From: Deinococcus sp.
GTDB taxonomy: Bacteria > Deinococcota > Deinococci > Deinococcales > Deinococcaceae
Direction: 5' to 3'
NCBI RefSeq assembly: GCF_018260555.1
Contig: NZ_JAGLBB010000013.1
Coordinates: forward strand, 1 to 50,312
Length of the DNA: 50,312 nucleotides
The notes under the pieces were generated by a model, which was given only the letters and a program-made list of their open reading frames with translations, was not told the DNA's origin and ran no database searches. This document shows, one piece after another, positions 25,325 to 34,580 of this stretch; position 1 is the stretch's first letter; every line of letters starts with the position of its first letter. Both the position numbers and the translations under genes were made by a program.

Positions 25325-28158
25325 CGCCTGACCGAGCGGCAGCGCCCAGAACACACCTTCCGACGGCCACGTACCGCCTGCAACTGCACCGGGAATTCGA
25401 TTTCGCGGCGGCGCGGCGGGTGCTGCCGTACCTGAAGCGGCTGGGCGTGACCGACGTGTACCTCTCGCCCATCTGGACGAGCACGCCCGGCAGCACGCAC
25501 GGCTACGACGTGACCGACCACACGCAGATCAACCCGGAACTCGGCGGTGCCGGTGGGCTGCGCCGCCTGTCGGCGCGCGCGCGGGAACTCGGGCTGGGAT
25601 TGATCGTGGATTTCGTGCCGAACCACATGGGCATCCAGGACGGCCACAACGCCTACTGGGAGGACGTGCTGCGCCACGGTCAGGCCAGCCGCTACGCGCA
25701 CTTCTTCGACATCTCGTGGCACCCGCTCAAGCGCGCGCTCGACGGCCGGGTTCTGCTGCCCGTGCTGGGCGACCAGTACGGCCGGGTCCTGGAGCGCGGC
25801 GAACTGCAGCTGCGCCGCGAGGGCGGGCACTTCACGCTGCAGTACTGGGAGCGGACGCTGCCGCTGTCGCCACGCAGCCTCTCGCGGCTGCTGGGCTGGG
25901 TCGAGGCGGCCCTGCCCCGGGGCACCGAGACCGCCGTGCGCGCGGAGCTCGCCAGTATTCGCCGCAGCGTGGACAACCTACCGCGCAGCACCACCGGGGA
26001 CCTGACCGACACGGACCGCGTGATCCGCGCGCAGGAGGTCGAGGTCATGACCCGCCGCCTGGGTGAACTGGCGCAGGCGTCCCCCGCCGTCCGCTCGGCA
26101 CTCGATCAGGCCGTGACGGCCGTGAACGGCGACTCCGATCAACTGGACGCCCTGATCAGCGAGCAGAATTACCGGCTGGCCTTCTGGAAGGTCGCGGCCG
26201 AGGAGATCAACTACCGCCGGTTTTTCGATATCAACGATCTGGCGGCGCTGCGCATGGAGGACCCGCGCGTGTTCGCCTGGGCGCACGCCACGCTGTTCGA
26301 CCTGCTGCGCGAGGGCCTGATCCAGGGCGTGCGGCTCGACCATACCGACGGGCTGTTCGACCCGGCCGGGTACTTCCGGGACCTGCAGGTAGGCGCGGCG
26401 CAGGCCCTGGGCGGCGACCCGCAGGCGCTGGCCGGGGGAACACTCCCGCTGTACGTGGTCGCGGAGAAGATCCTGGAGCCCGGCGAGCAGCTTCCGAACG
26501 ACTGGGCGATTCACGGCACGACCGGGTACGACTTCCTGGCGCAACTGAACGGCGTGTTCGTGGACCCAGGCAACGAGGAGGAGGTCAGCGCGGTCTACCG
26601 GCGCTTTACCGGGGACCGCACGCCGTACAGCGAGCACCTGTACCACGGCAAGCACCTGATCCAGCGGGTCAGCCTGCCGGGCGAGGTGAACGTGCTGGCC
26701 GAACACCTGGAACGGCTGGCCGAGGCCGACCGCAGCGCCCGCGACTTCACGCTGAGCACCCTGCGCGCCGCGATCCGCGAGGTGATCGCCACCTTCCCGG
26801 TCTACCGCACGTACATCCGCGCCGATGGGCAACGCGAACCCGGTGACGATGCCAAGATCGGGCACGCCATCCGCGACGCCCGCGTGCACAACCGCCGGGC
26901 GGCAGCCACGCTGGACCCCAGCGTGTTCGATTACCTGCACTCGGTGCTGACCCTGAACGCCCCGGACGAGCCGACCCGCGCGGCGTACGCGAACTTCACC
27001 CTGAAATTCCAGCAGTTAACCGGCCCCGTCACCGCCAAGGGCGCCGAGGACACGGCCTTCTACCGCTACGCGCGCCTGCTGTCCCTGAACGAGGTCGGCG
27101 GCGACCCGGCGCTGTTCGGCACGCCGCTCCGGGCCTTTCATGAGGCGGTCGCGGCGCGCGCGAAACACTGGCCGCAGGCGATGCTGGGCGGCAGCACCCA
27201 CGACACCAAACGCGGCGAGGACACCCGCGCCCGCATCAGCGTGCTGTCGGAGATGCCGCAGACCTGGGCAGCGTACCTGAGCCGCTGGTCACCGCTGATC
27301 CGGTCCCTGGAAACCGAACTGGAACTGGGCCGCGCCCCCACCACGCTGGACACCTACGTGCTGCTGCAAAACGCGCTGGGCGCCTTCCCGCTGGACGGCA
27401 ACCTGACGGACTTCCCGGACCGGCTGAGCGCGTACCTGCTCAAGGCGGCGCGCGAGGCGAAACTCCGGACGAGCTGGGCCGCGCCCGACGAGGAGTACGA
27501 GACCGCGCTGGACACCATGGTGCGCGGCCTGCTCGGCAACGACGCCTTCGCAGCGTCCCTGCGGGAACTGCACGGCCGGATCAGTCCGTACGGCGCGCAG
27601 AACGGCCTGAGCGCCGCGCTGGTCCGCCTGACCGCGCCCGGCGTGCCGGATACGTACCAGGGCTGCGAGGGCTGGAATCAGAGTCTGGTGGACCCCGATA
27701 ACCGCCGCCCCGTGGACTACGCCGCCCTGAACCGCACGCTGGGTCGCCTGGAACGCGGCGCAGGCCACGCTCTGGCCCGCCGCCTGCTGGGCAGTTTCCA
27801 GGACGGCCATGTGAAGGTCCTGGTCACCTGGGCCGCCCTCCACGCCCGCGCGCAGCACCCGGAACTGTTCCGCAATGGCACCTACCATTCCATCGACGCC
27901 GGACGGCATGCACTGGCCTTCCGCCGCGAGCACGCCGGGCAGGTGGCCGTGACCATCGCCCCGCGCCTGACCTTCACCCTGACCCGTGAGCAGACACCGT
28001 GGGCCATGGGGGAAGTCTGGGGCACCCGCCAGATCAGCCTGCCGACCGGCACGTACCGCAGCGCCCTGACCGGCGAGAGCCTCAAGGTGCGCGGCTCCCG
28101 CGTGCCGCTCGCCAAGGTACTGGAGAACTTCCCGGTGGCCCTGCTGATCCGAGAGTAA
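25321..28158 (+). CDS. treY: Malto-oligosyltrehalose synthase
   Basis: TreY converts the reducing-end alpha-1,4 bond of maltodextrins to alpha,alpha-1,1, producing the substrate of TreZ. The protein has 945 residues. GH13 motifs are YRLQLHREFDF near the start, VDFVPNHMGIQ, GVRLDHTDGLFDP (nucleophile D340), YVVAEKILEPGE (E382) and GSTHDTKRGEDTRARI (D628, with the TreY-specific TKRGED). The long insertions between barrel strands fit the family. The start is GTG at 25321, overlapping the treZ stop. With treZ it forms a two-gene operon for compatible-solute synthesis, relevant to desiccation tolerance. Confidence 0.96.
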   Translation: MTPDRAAAPRTHLPTATYRLQLHREFDFAAARRVLPYLKRLGVTDVYLSPIWTSTPGSTHGYDVTDHTQINPELGGAGGLRRLSARARELGLGLIVDFVPNHMGIQDGHNAYWEDVLRHGQASRYAHFFDISWHPLKRALDGRVLLPVLGDQYGRVLERGELQLRREGGHFTLQYWERTLPLSPRSLSRLLGWVEAALPRGTETAVRAELASIRRSVDNLPRSTTGDLTDTDRVIRAQEVEVMTRRLGELAQASPAVRSALDQAVTAVNGDSDQLDALISEQNYRLAFWKVAAEEINYRRFFDINDLAALRMEDPRVFAWAHATLFDLLREGLIQGVRLDHTDGLFDPAGYFRDLQVGAAQALGGDPQALAGGTLPLYVVAEKILEPGEQLPNDWAIHGTTGYDFLAQLNGVFVDPGNEEEVSAVYRRFTGDRTPYSEHLYHGKHLIQRVSLPGEVNVLAEHLERLAEADRSARDFTLSTLRAAIREVIATFPVYRTYIRADGQREPGDDAKIGHAIRDARVHNRRAAATLDPSVFDYLHSVLTLNAPDEPTRAAYANFTLKFQQLTGPVTAKGAEDTAFYRYARLLSLNEVGGDPALFGTPLRAFHEAVAARAKHWPQAMLGGSTHDTKRGEDTRARISVLSEMPQTWAAYLSRWSPLIRSLETELELGRAPTTLDTYVLLQNALGAFPLDGNLTDFPDRLSAYLLKAAREAKLRTSWAAPDEEYETALDTMVRGLLGNDAFAASLRELHGRISPYGAQNGLSAALVRLTAPGVPDTYQGCEGWNQSLVDPDNRRPVDYAALNRTLGRLERGAGHALARRLLGSFQDGHVKVLVTWAALHARAQHPELFRNGTYHSIDAGRHALAFRREHAGQVAVTIAPRLTFTLTREQTPWAMGEVWGTRQISLPTGTYRSALTGESLKVRGSRVPLAKVLENFPVALLIRE

Positions 28159-28166
28159 ACCGGACC

Positions 28167-28306
28167 TGATACAGATTCCGAGTGATTCGCTGCGGTTCCG
28201 GATCAATCCGAGCGCACGCGAGTAGGAACAGCGTACGCCCCTTCGCGGTATGGAGCCGCAGGCGGCGCCCTTCCGACTGTGGCGCAGTGGAGCGGCAGTC
28301 CGTACG
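28167..28306 (+). repeat. Dispersed TGATACGGA repeat, copy 6 (type 1, long form)
   Basis: Starts TGATACAGATTCCGAGTGA, passes through CACGCGAGTAGGAACAGCG and the GACTGTGGCGCAGTGG half-stem, and ends GGCAGTCCGTAC. It lies 8 nt after the treY stop. Confidence 0.85.
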
Positions 28307-28427
28307 CTATGGGCCGTGCGCGCTACCCCTGATCACCTAGCCGGGAAGTGTGGACGCCCCCCCACAGGGATAAAGGCATGCTCAGGGAGCGCCCGCCAAA
28401 GCGGGAACTCGGCTGGAGCTCACCGCG

Positions 28428-28433
28428 TATTCT
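28428..28433 (+). promoter_or_regulatory. -10 box of the Bax-inhibitor-1 family gene (leaderless type)
   Basis: TATTCT, 7 nt before the ATG at 28441. Confidence 0.6.
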
Positions 28434-28440
28434 GGGGTGT

Positions 28441-29133
<693 letters not shown>

Positions 29134-29148
29134 CCGTTCACCCTCCTC

Positions 29149-29187
29149 AGCAAAGCAGCCCCGGCATGACGCCGGGGCTGTTTTGCT
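29149..29187. terminator. Bidirectional intrinsic terminator
   Basis: A 17-bp stem: AGCAAAG-CAGCCCCGGC (29149-29165), loop ATGAC, GCCGGGGCTG-TTTTGCT (29171-29187). A-rich left and T-rich right flanks suit both the plus-strand gene and the convergent minus-strand gene. Confidence 0.92.
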
Positions 29188-29220
29188 CCTTCTGTTTTGC
29201 CGCCTGTGCGCCCATCATTT

Positions 29221-29317
29221 GGAGTCCGCTCCATACCGCAAAAAGGGCGCTTTTGTTCCCCGGCGCGTCTGCTCTGCTTGATTCAGAATTGCAGCGAATC
29301 AACCGGAATCCGTCTCA
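29221..29317 (-). repeat. Dispersed TGATACGGA repeat, copy 7 (short form) supplying a stop codon
   Basis: Starts GGAGTCCGCTCCATACCGC and ends GAATCAACCGGAATCCGTCTCA. Its terminal TCA (29315-29317) is the TGA stop of the minus-strand secreted-protein gene. Confidence 0.8.
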
Positions 29318-30496
29318 GCGGACGTACAGGTCGGGAAAGTAAGGGCTCGCGGTGTTCGCATCCGGGCGCAGGGTGGCGTAGGGAACGACGACCGTCTCGT
29401 CGCAGCCGGCGAACACGTGCGGCAGGCTGGTGGGCGTCAGATTCAGGCCGGCCGGTGTGAGGTTGGCCGTGAAGTCAAGGCTGGACTGCGTGAGAACGTC
29501 CAGGCAGCTGGCTTCGACCTGGCGGCGCACGCCGCTCAGGTACAGGGTCTCCTGGCGTGAGGCCGTGAGGGTCGGCCAGATGGTGGCAGGGTTCACCTCG
29601 CGGCCCGTGGCGCGGTCGAGGATCAGTCCCACGCTGTAGTAGTCGGGGTGTGCGCCGCCGCACTCGTAATAAACGTCTTCTCGCAGGCTCAGCAGGTGGG
29701 GACGCTGCAGGGTCACGGCGGCCTGCAGTTGGTACCCGGCGTCGTCGCTACTCTGACGGTCGGGCGGGAGCATGCTGCGGCAGTCCAGGGCGCTCACGGC
29801 GTTTTTGAGCAGGCGGTCCTGCAGCGCGGCGTTCAGGGGCGCGCTGGCGCCCGGCACACGCGGGTAATGGAGACCGGACAGCGGCTCGCGGACACTGGAG
29901 GCGGTGCGGACCCAGGGGCGGTTGAGTTTCAGGAACGCCAGCGGGTCGTCGCGGCGCAAGCGTTGCAGGCCCGGCGAGGACGGCAGATTCAGCGGCAGGG
30001 TCAGGGCGTTCACGGCCTTCAATGTCACGGGCGCCGCGCGGCCGCCGGGGGCCTGCCAGGTGCCTTTCAGGCCGCCCTGGACGGGGCTCAGTGTGAAACA
30101 GCCGGTCGTGACGCTGTTACTGCTGAGCGTCTGGCCCACGGACTCCTGAAGGATCAGCTGTTCGCCCGACCGGAATTCCTCGAGAAAGATGTCGAGGCTG
30201 CGGCGCTCGTAGAAGTACCGGCTCCCAAAGCGGCCGGGCGTGAGTTGCAGGGCGATGGGCAGCGTCCCCAGGGTGCCGCGGTACGTGGCGGTCCGGGCCC
30301 AGCCGGGCACGCCGGGAGTGCCGCCGCAGGAGGGCGCCCCCTGCGATCCCGCGCTGCCGGTGCCGGCCAGGGCCAACAGGAGGGCCGGGAGGGCCGCCAC
30401 TCCCAACCGCGCCCGGTTGCCCGTGGCCCGTTGCTTCTCCGTGCGCCGTCCTGTCCCTTTGCGTTTTGCCGTGGCCTGCTCTGCCCTGGTGTGCAT
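29315..30496 (-). CDS. Secreted DUF3298-like protein
   Basis: 393 residues. A basic N-terminus is followed by a hydrophobic stretch at about 31-50 (LGVAALPALLLALAGTGSAGS) ending in a plausible signal-peptidase site, so it is probably exported. The N-terminal half (TYRGTLGTLPIALQLTPGRFGSRYFYERR) resembles a beta-rich substrate-recognition domain. The C-terminal half carries YYECGGAHPDYYSVGLILDRATGREV, close to the G-G-A-H-P motif of DUF3298/RsiV-type domains. Cysteines suggest disulfides. TACGCT lies 6 nt before the ATG. The stop codon is part of a dispersed repeat. The function is unknown. Confidence 0.75.
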   Translation of the reverse strand: MHTRAEQATAKRKGTGRRTEKQRATGNRARLGVAALPALLLALAGTGSAGSQGAPSCGGTPGVPGWARTATYRGTLGTLPIALQLTPGRFGSRYFYERRSLDIFLEEFRSGEQLILQESVGQTLSSNSVTTGCFTLSPVQGGLKGTWQAPGGRAAPVTLKAVNALTLPLNLPSSPGLQRLRRDDPLAFLKLNRPWVRTASSVREPLSGLHYPRVPGASAPLNAALQDRLLKNAVSALDCRSMLPPDRQSSDDAGYQLQAAVTLQRPHLLSLREDVYYECGGAHPDYYSVGLILDRATGREVNPATIWPTLTASRQETLYLSGVRRQVEASCLDVLTQSSLDFTANLTPAGLNLTPTSLPHVFAGCDETVVVPYATLRPDANTASPYFPDLYVR

Positions 30497-30502
30497 GGTC
30501 TT

Positions 30503-30508
30503 AGCGTA
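30503..30508 (-). promoter_or_regulatory. -10 box of the secreted DUF3298-like gene (leaderless type)
   Basis: TACGCT on the minus strand, 6 nt before the ATG. Confidence 0.6.
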
Positions 30509-30572
30509 GCGCGCGCCGGGCGCTCAGGACCGGCCCCCGGCCCCGGCCGCGCTTGGCGCAGCGGGCCGCTTG

Positions 30573-30707
30573 CTCATACGGACGCAGGTCGATTCGGTGC
30601 AATTCAGAATCAAGCAGAGCGGATGTGAGGTGGAACAGACGCCTGCGCTATGCAGACGCAGGCCGCGGCGTTCCCGCCTGTGGCGCGATGGTGCGCAGTC
30701 CAGATCA
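30573..30707 (+). repeat. Dispersed TGATACGGA repeat, copy 8 (diverged long form) supplying a stop codon
   Basis: Starts CTCATACGGACGCAGGTCGA, has GATGTGAGGTGGAACAGACG and CCTGTGGCGCGATGG, and ends GCAGTCCAGATCA. The final TCA (30705-30707) is the TGA stop of the metallophosphoesterase gene. Confidence 0.75.
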
Positions 30708-31487
30708 CTCCGCGTCTCCCGGCGCTTTGGGGTCGGGAGTCGGGCCTTCCCACAGGCCGTCCCCGCGCGCGTCCATGGTGCCGGTTCTCAGGAGGCTGTC
30801 CTCTCCGCCTCCGAAGGGTGTGTGCGTGGCGGCCCAGGCGACGGCGGCCTCGATGTCGTAGGGCACGGCGTGAAACGTGACGTTCCAGTGGCCGTTCACG
30901 CGGTCCAGCTGCGTCCAGCGGGCGCGGGGGTCGCCGTCCACCTGATCGCTGACCGCCCCGGCGTTCACGACCAGCGTATCGCCCACCCGGGTCGCGCCAG
31001 GGCGGTGGGTGTGTCCGCACACGATCACGGCGGCGTCCAGCGGCTGCACCAGCGTCAGTAGACTCCTGGGGTCGCGGGCGCGGTAGTACCCGCCAGTGTC
31101 CCACACCCACAGCAGGCTGTCCCAGGCGTTGTCCGGCAGCCCGTGAAAGGCCAGCAACTCCCCGGCGCGCGCGGTCAGCGGCAGGGCTGCCACGCGCGCC
31201 AGCAGGGCCGGGTCGGTGTTCGCCGCGAGCCACGCACCGTACGACCGTGACAGCGGTGAGCGGCGGCCCCCCGGCCAGAGTTTCTCCTCGTTGTTGCCGC
31301 GCACCTCCAGCGTCCCGGCCGCCGCCAGTTGCGCCTGCATGCCCAGCGCGCGGGCCGGGTCAGCGCTGCCCTCGACTTGATCACCCAGGTTCACGGTCAG
31401 GTCCGGCGCGGCGGCGCGGACCTCTCGCAGCACCGCCTCCAGCGCAAAGGCGTTTCCATGGACATCACTGATCACTGCGGCCCTCAT
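30705..31487 (-). CDS. Calcineurin-like metallophosphoesterase
   Basis: 260 residues, of the compact prokaryotic YfcE/MJ0936-like class. The metal-binding motifs are in order: ISDVHGN (D8, H10), NLGDQVEG, VRGNNEE, FHGLPDN and VCGHTHRPG, followed by LVVNAGAVSDQVDG. The enzyme should hydrolyse a phosphomonoester or phosphodiester with Mn or a similar metal. The substrate is not predictable. TACCCT lies 8 nt upstream of the ATG. The last residues are Pro/Asp/Gly-rich and the stop lies in a repeat. Confidence 0.88.
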   Translation of the reverse strand: MRAAVISDVHGNAFALEAVLREVRAAAPDLTVNLGDQVEGSADPARALGMQAQLAAAGTLEVRGNNEEKLWPGGRRSPLSRSYGAWLAANTDPALLARVAALPLTARAGELLAFHGLPDNAWDSLLWVWDTGGYYRARDPRSLLTLVQPLDAAVIVCGHTHRPGATRVGDTLVVNAGAVSDQVDGDPRARWTQLDRVNGHWNVTFHAVPYDIEAAVAWAATHTPFGGGEDSLLRTGTMDARGDGLWEGPTPDPKAPGDAE

Positions 31488-31660
31488 CGCACCGCAGGGT
31501 AGCGTCTGCCGCGCGGCCCCTGCGCGGGGACCCGCTGAACCTGCTCCCCTCCACGGGTGCGGGTGGGCGCCGGGCCGCGCCCTTGAGCGTCGCTTCAGAG
31601 ATCAAGTGTCGTTCACGCCGCCCCCAGAAAGAACGTGCGGCCGCCTGTCAGGGTAAAGGC

Positions 31661-31882
31661 ATGCCGGACAAAGACGACAAGAACAAGGGCCACACCAGCC
31701 AGCCTCAGGACTACGACCGCAACAAGAAAGAAGTGCACGAGATCGAACATGACAACGACCCGTCCGTCAAGAGTGCCAACGACCGCGAAGCGAAAGCTCC
31801 GCGCAACAATGACGACGGCCTGAGCGACAAGCAGCTCAAGGACCGCGAGGAAGCCCGCAGCGTGCCCTCCAGCAACGGCTAA
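31661..31882 (+). CDS. Small, very hydrophilic protein of unknown function
   Basis: 73 residues (MPDKDDKNKGHTSQPQDYD to SVPSSNG). More than half are charged or Asn/Gln/Ser, with almost no hydrophobic residues, so it should be intrinsically disordered, hydrophilin-like. Frame and codon use look real, and an intrinsic terminator follows 17 nt after the stop. The ATG at 31661 is the natural start; the upstream in-frame part has different composition. Possibly desiccation-related by composition only. Confidence 0.65.
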   Translation: MPDKDDKNKGHTSQPQDYDRNKKEVHEIEHDNDPSVKSANDREAKAPRNNDDGLSDKQLKDREEARSVPSSNG

Positions 31883-31899
31883 GCCTTGCCCCGACCTCT

Positions 31900-31924
31900 G
31901 GAGCCTGCGGGCTCCTTTTCTTTT
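31900..31924 (+). terminator. Intrinsic terminator of the small hydrophilic protein gene
   Basis: GGAGCC / GGCTCC with a TGCG loop, followed by TTTTCTTTT. Confidence 0.88.
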
Positions 31925-31949
31925 GCCGTGAAATGCGCGAGGCTGCGCC

Positions 31950-32354
31950 ATGCCAGATCAATCTTCCCGTGAACTTCAGCGTCCCACGCCCGGCGTACTG
32001 ATCCTGAGCGCCCTGTTCGTCGGGGCGGGCACGCTGCACTTCGTCACGCCGCGCCCGTTCGACAGCATCGTGCCCCGCTGGGTACCGCTGCCCGCACGGT
32101 CAGCCACGCTGCTCAGTGGCGCGGCCGAGCTGCTAGGCGGTCTGGGCATGCTGCATCCCGCCACGCGCCCAGCGGCGCGCTGGGGCCTGATGGCCCTGCT
32201 GCTGGCCGTGTGGCCCGCGAACCTGAACATGGCGCAGCACCCTCAGCAGTTCGGGCTGCCCGGCTGGCTGCTCTGGGCGCGGCTGCCGCTGCAACCACTG
32301 CTGATGTGGGCCGTGTGGCGGGCCGGACGTTCCCGCGCGTTCCCGCACGGGTGA
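31950..32354 (+). CDS. DoxX-like small membrane protein
   Basis: 134 residues with about four membrane segments: GVLILSALFVGAGTLHFV, SATLLSGAAELLGGLGML, WGLMALLLAVWPANLNMA and LPLQPLLMWAVWRAG. The patterns G-T-L-H-F-V-T-P-x-P-F and P-A-N-L-N-M-A are typical of the DoxX/MauE-like family of putative quinone-linked membrane proteins. GAGGCT ends 5 nt before the ATG. It lies between the small hydrophilic gene and the thiolase gene on the same strand; co-function is not evident. Confidence 0.75.
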   Translation: MPDQSSRELQRPTPGVLILSALFVGAGTLHFVTPRPFDSIVPRWVPLPARSATLLSGAAELLGGLGMLHPATRPAARWGLMALLLAVWPANLNMAQHPQQFGLPGWLLWARLPLQPLLMWAVWRAGRSRAFPHG

Positions 32355-32366
32355 CCGGGAAACACC

Positions 32367-32382
32367 TCTAACGCCCGTTAGA
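32367..32382 (+). promoter_or_regulatory. Palindromic operator overlapping the thiolase promoter
   Basis: TCTAACG-CC-CGTTAGA is a perfect 7-bp dyad that overlaps the -10 box TAGACT (32379-32384), which itself lies 6 nt before the ATG. The shape suits a TetR-family repressor; the regulator is not in the window. Confidence 0.65.
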
Positions 32383-32390
32383 CTCCGGTC

Positions 32391-33563
32391 ATGACCAAAC
32401 TGGTGATCGTGGCGGCCCGGCGCACGCCAATCGGAAGTTTCATGGGCAGCCTGCAACACGTCTCGGCCGCCGATCTGGGCATCACGGCCGCAAAAGCTGT
32501 GCTGCGCGGCGTGAACGGTGCGGACGTGGCCGACGTGATCGTGGGCAACGTCCTTCAGGCCGGAAACGGCATGAACGTGGGCCGACAGGTCGGCATCGGC
32601 GCGGGCCTGCCCGATGACGTGCCGGGCCTGACCGTCAACCGCGTGTGCGGCAGCGGCCTTCAGGCCGTCATCAGCGCCGCGCAGGGCATCAAGGCCGGGG
32701 ACGGCAGGCTGTACCTTGCGGGCGGCACGGAAAGCATGAGCGGCGCGCCGTACCTGCTGCCCCGCGCCCGCGAAGGCTACCGGCTGGGTCACGCGCAGGC
32801 GCTGGACAGCATCCTCTCGGAGGGCCTGACCGACGTGTTCGGCGGCTACCACATGGGCATCACCGCCGAGAACATCGCGCAGGCGTGGAACCTGACCCGC
32901 GAGGAACAGGACGCCTTTGCACTCGAAAGCCAGAACCGCGCCGCCACCGCGCAGGCCGGAGGCTTCTTCGCAGACGAACTGGTCAGCGTGGACGTGCCGG
33001 GCCGCAAGGGCCCCACCACCTTCAGCGCCGACGAGTACCCCCGCGCCACCAGCGCCGAGGCCCTGGCCAAACTGCGCCCCGCCTTCAAGAAGGACGGCAC
33101 CGTCACCGCCGGAAACGCCAGCGGCATCAACGACGGCGCCGCCATGCTGCTGGTCGCCAGCGAGGAGTACGCACAGGCGCACGGCCTGCCCATCCTGGCC
33201 GAGATCGCCAGTTACGCCGCCATCGGCGTGGACCCCGCCATCATGGGCATCGGACCCGCCAGGGCCGTCCCCGTCGCCCTGACCCGCGCCGGGATGAGCG
33301 TCGCCGACGTGGACCTGTTCGAGCTGAACGAGGCCTTCGCCGCGCAGTCCCTCGCCGTCGTGCGCGACCTGAACGCCGACCCTGCCCGCGTGAACGTCAC
33401 AGGCGGCGCGGTTGCCCTCGGGCATCCCATCGGGGCTTCCGGGGCGCGCGTGCTCGTCACGCTGATCCACCAGTTGCGCCGCCTGGGCAAGGAAACCGGC
33501 GTCGCCAGCCTGTGCATCGGCGGCGGCATGGGCATCGCCGTCGTGGTGCGCGCCCGGGCCTAA
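32391..33563 (+). CDS. Acetyl-CoA C-acetyltransferase (thiolase)
   Basis: 390 residues, thiolase II size. It condenses or cleaves acetoacetyl-CoA or longer 3-ketoacyl-CoA in fatty-acid or polyester metabolism. The active site is complete: acyl-enzyme C86 in NRVCGSGLQAV, the NEAFAAQSL motif, H345 in GGAVALGHPIGASGAR and C375 in ASLCIGGGMG. Biosynthetic and degradative thiolases cannot be separated here. No other beta-oxidation gene is adjacent. The start has a leaderless-type -10 box within an operator-like palindrome, suggesting repression. Confidence 0.93.
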   Translation: MTKLVIVAARRTPIGSFMGSLQHVSAADLGITAAKAVLRGVNGADVADVIVGNVLQAGNGMNVGRQVGIGAGLPDDVPGLTVNRVCGSGLQAVISAAQGIKAGDGRLYLAGGTESMSGAPYLLPRAREGYRLGHAQALDSILSEGLTDVFGGYHMGITAENIAQAWNLTREEQDAFALESQNRAATAQAGGFFADELVSVDVPGRKGPTTFSADEYPRATSAEALAKLRPAFKKDGTVTAGNASGINDGAAMLLVASEEYAQAHGLPILAEIASYAAIGVDPAIMGIGPARAVPVALTRAGMSVADVDLFELNEAFAAQSLAVVRDLNADPARVNVTGGAVALGHPIGASGARVLVTLIHQLRRLGKETGVASLCIGGGMGIAVVVRARA

Positions 33564-33587
33564 CGCGACGCGTGACGGGCCTTCCTG

Positions 33588-33624
33588 CCCCCCCCATTGC
33601 GCCTCATCACGGCGAGGGGGGGGG
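33588..33624. other. C8 and G9 homopolymer tracts forming a hairpin
   Basis: A run of eight C (33588-33595) and a run of nine G (33616-33624) flank CGCC...GGCG. They lie about 15 nt upstream of the -35 box of the ankyrin gene. Confidence 0.6.
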
Positions 33625-33637
33625 AGGGGGCCGCACC

Positions 33638-33666
33638 CTGACAGCCCGGCCCATCCCGGCTACGCT
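33638..33666 (+). promoter_or_regulatory. Promoter of the ankyrin gene
   Basis: The -35 box is CTGACA (33638-33643), the spacer is 17 bp and the -10 box is TACGCT (33661-33666), 6 nt before the ATG. Confidence 0.75.
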
Positions 33667-33672
33667 GGACGC

Positions 33673-34362
33673 ATGACGGACGGGATGGACACGGTGGGGG
33701 ACCGCGAGGCGGCGTTCTTCCTGGCGATCAAGACGCGGGATGAGGCGCTGCTGCGCGCGCTGGTGGCGGCGGATGTGGGGTTGCTGGGTACGTCCAGTCC
33801 GCTGGGGGCGAGTCCGGTGCTGTTCGCGGTGTCGTACGGGAGGGCGGACATGGCGCGGGTGCTCGCAGAGCTGGGCGCGCCGCTGGACGTGTATGCGGCG
33901 GCGGCGCTGGGTGACGTGGCGGCCCTGACGCGCGAACTGGACACCGATCCGGCGCGGGTGAACGGCGTGAGCGGCGACGGGTTCAGTCCGCTGGGACTGG
34001 CGGCGTTCTTCGGTCAGGCGGGCGCCGCAGAGGCGCTGCTGTCGCGCGGGGCGGACGTGAACGCGGCCAGCCGCAACGCCATGCGGGTGCAGCCGCTGCA
34101 CTCGGCCGTGGCCGGGGGGCACGGGGCTCTGGCGCGGGCGCTGGTCATGACGGGCGCGGACGTGAACGCCGCGCAGCAGCACGAATTCACGCCGCTGATG
34201 GCCGCCGCGCAGAACGGCGACGCGGGACTGGCACTGTTCCTGCGTCAGCGGGGCGCAGACACGGACGCCCGCACGGCGGACGGTCGCCGCGCGGCGGACT
34301 TCGCGCGTGAGGAAGGCTACGGGCTACTGGCCGACTCGCTGGAGGAGCCGCTTCCCGCCTGA
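33673..34362 (+). CDS. Ankyrin-repeat protein
   Basis: 229 residues, mostly ankyrin repeats of about 33 residues. The clear units are SPLGASPVLFAVSYGRADMARVLAELGAPLD, GFSPLGLAAFFGQAGAAEALLSRGADVNA, VQPLHSAVAGGHGALARALVMTGADVNA and EFTPLMAAAQNGDAGLALFLRQRGADTDA. There is no signal peptide, so it is cytosolic and probably a protein-binding module. The partner is unknown. Its TGA stop is the first three bases of a dispersed repeat. Confidence 0.9.
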   Translation: MTDGMDTVGDREAAFFLAIKTRDEALLRALVAADVGLLGTSSPLGASPVLFAVSYGRADMARVLAELGAPLDVYAAAALGDVAALTRELDTDPARVNGVSGDGFSPLGLAAFFGQAGAAEALLSRGADVNAASRNAMRVQPLHSAVAGGHGALARALVMTGADVNAAQQHEFTPLMAAAQNGDAGLALFLRQRGADTDARTADGRRAADFAREEGYGLLADSLEEPLPA

Positions 34363-34500
34363 TACAGATTCCGATTGATTCGCTGCACTTCTGAATCAAT
34401 CCGAGCCGACGCGAGGAGGTACAGCAGACGCCCCTTCGCGGTATGGAGCCACAGACGGCGCTGTTCCGACTGTGGCGCAGTGGAGCGGCAGTCCGTATCA
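34360..34500 (+). repeat. Dispersed TGATACGGA repeat, copy 9 (best full-length type 1)
   Basis: 141 bp with mirrored ends, TGATACAGA...GTCCGTATCA. Hairpin 1 is GATTGATTC / GAATCAATC and hairpin 2 is GCCACAG / CTGTGGC. Its first TGA is the stop of the ankyrin gene. Confidence 0.92.
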
Positions 34501-34580
34501 GCGTTCCTGAACGGTTCCGTTCGGGACCCTGAAGAAAGCCGGAATGCGCGGGCGGGCCGGGGCGGCGCAGACTGGCGGGT

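Noticed and set aside
33564..33640. C8/G9 hairpin as the thiolase terminator
   Set aside because: There is no U-tract after the stem and the inner stem is only 4 bp.
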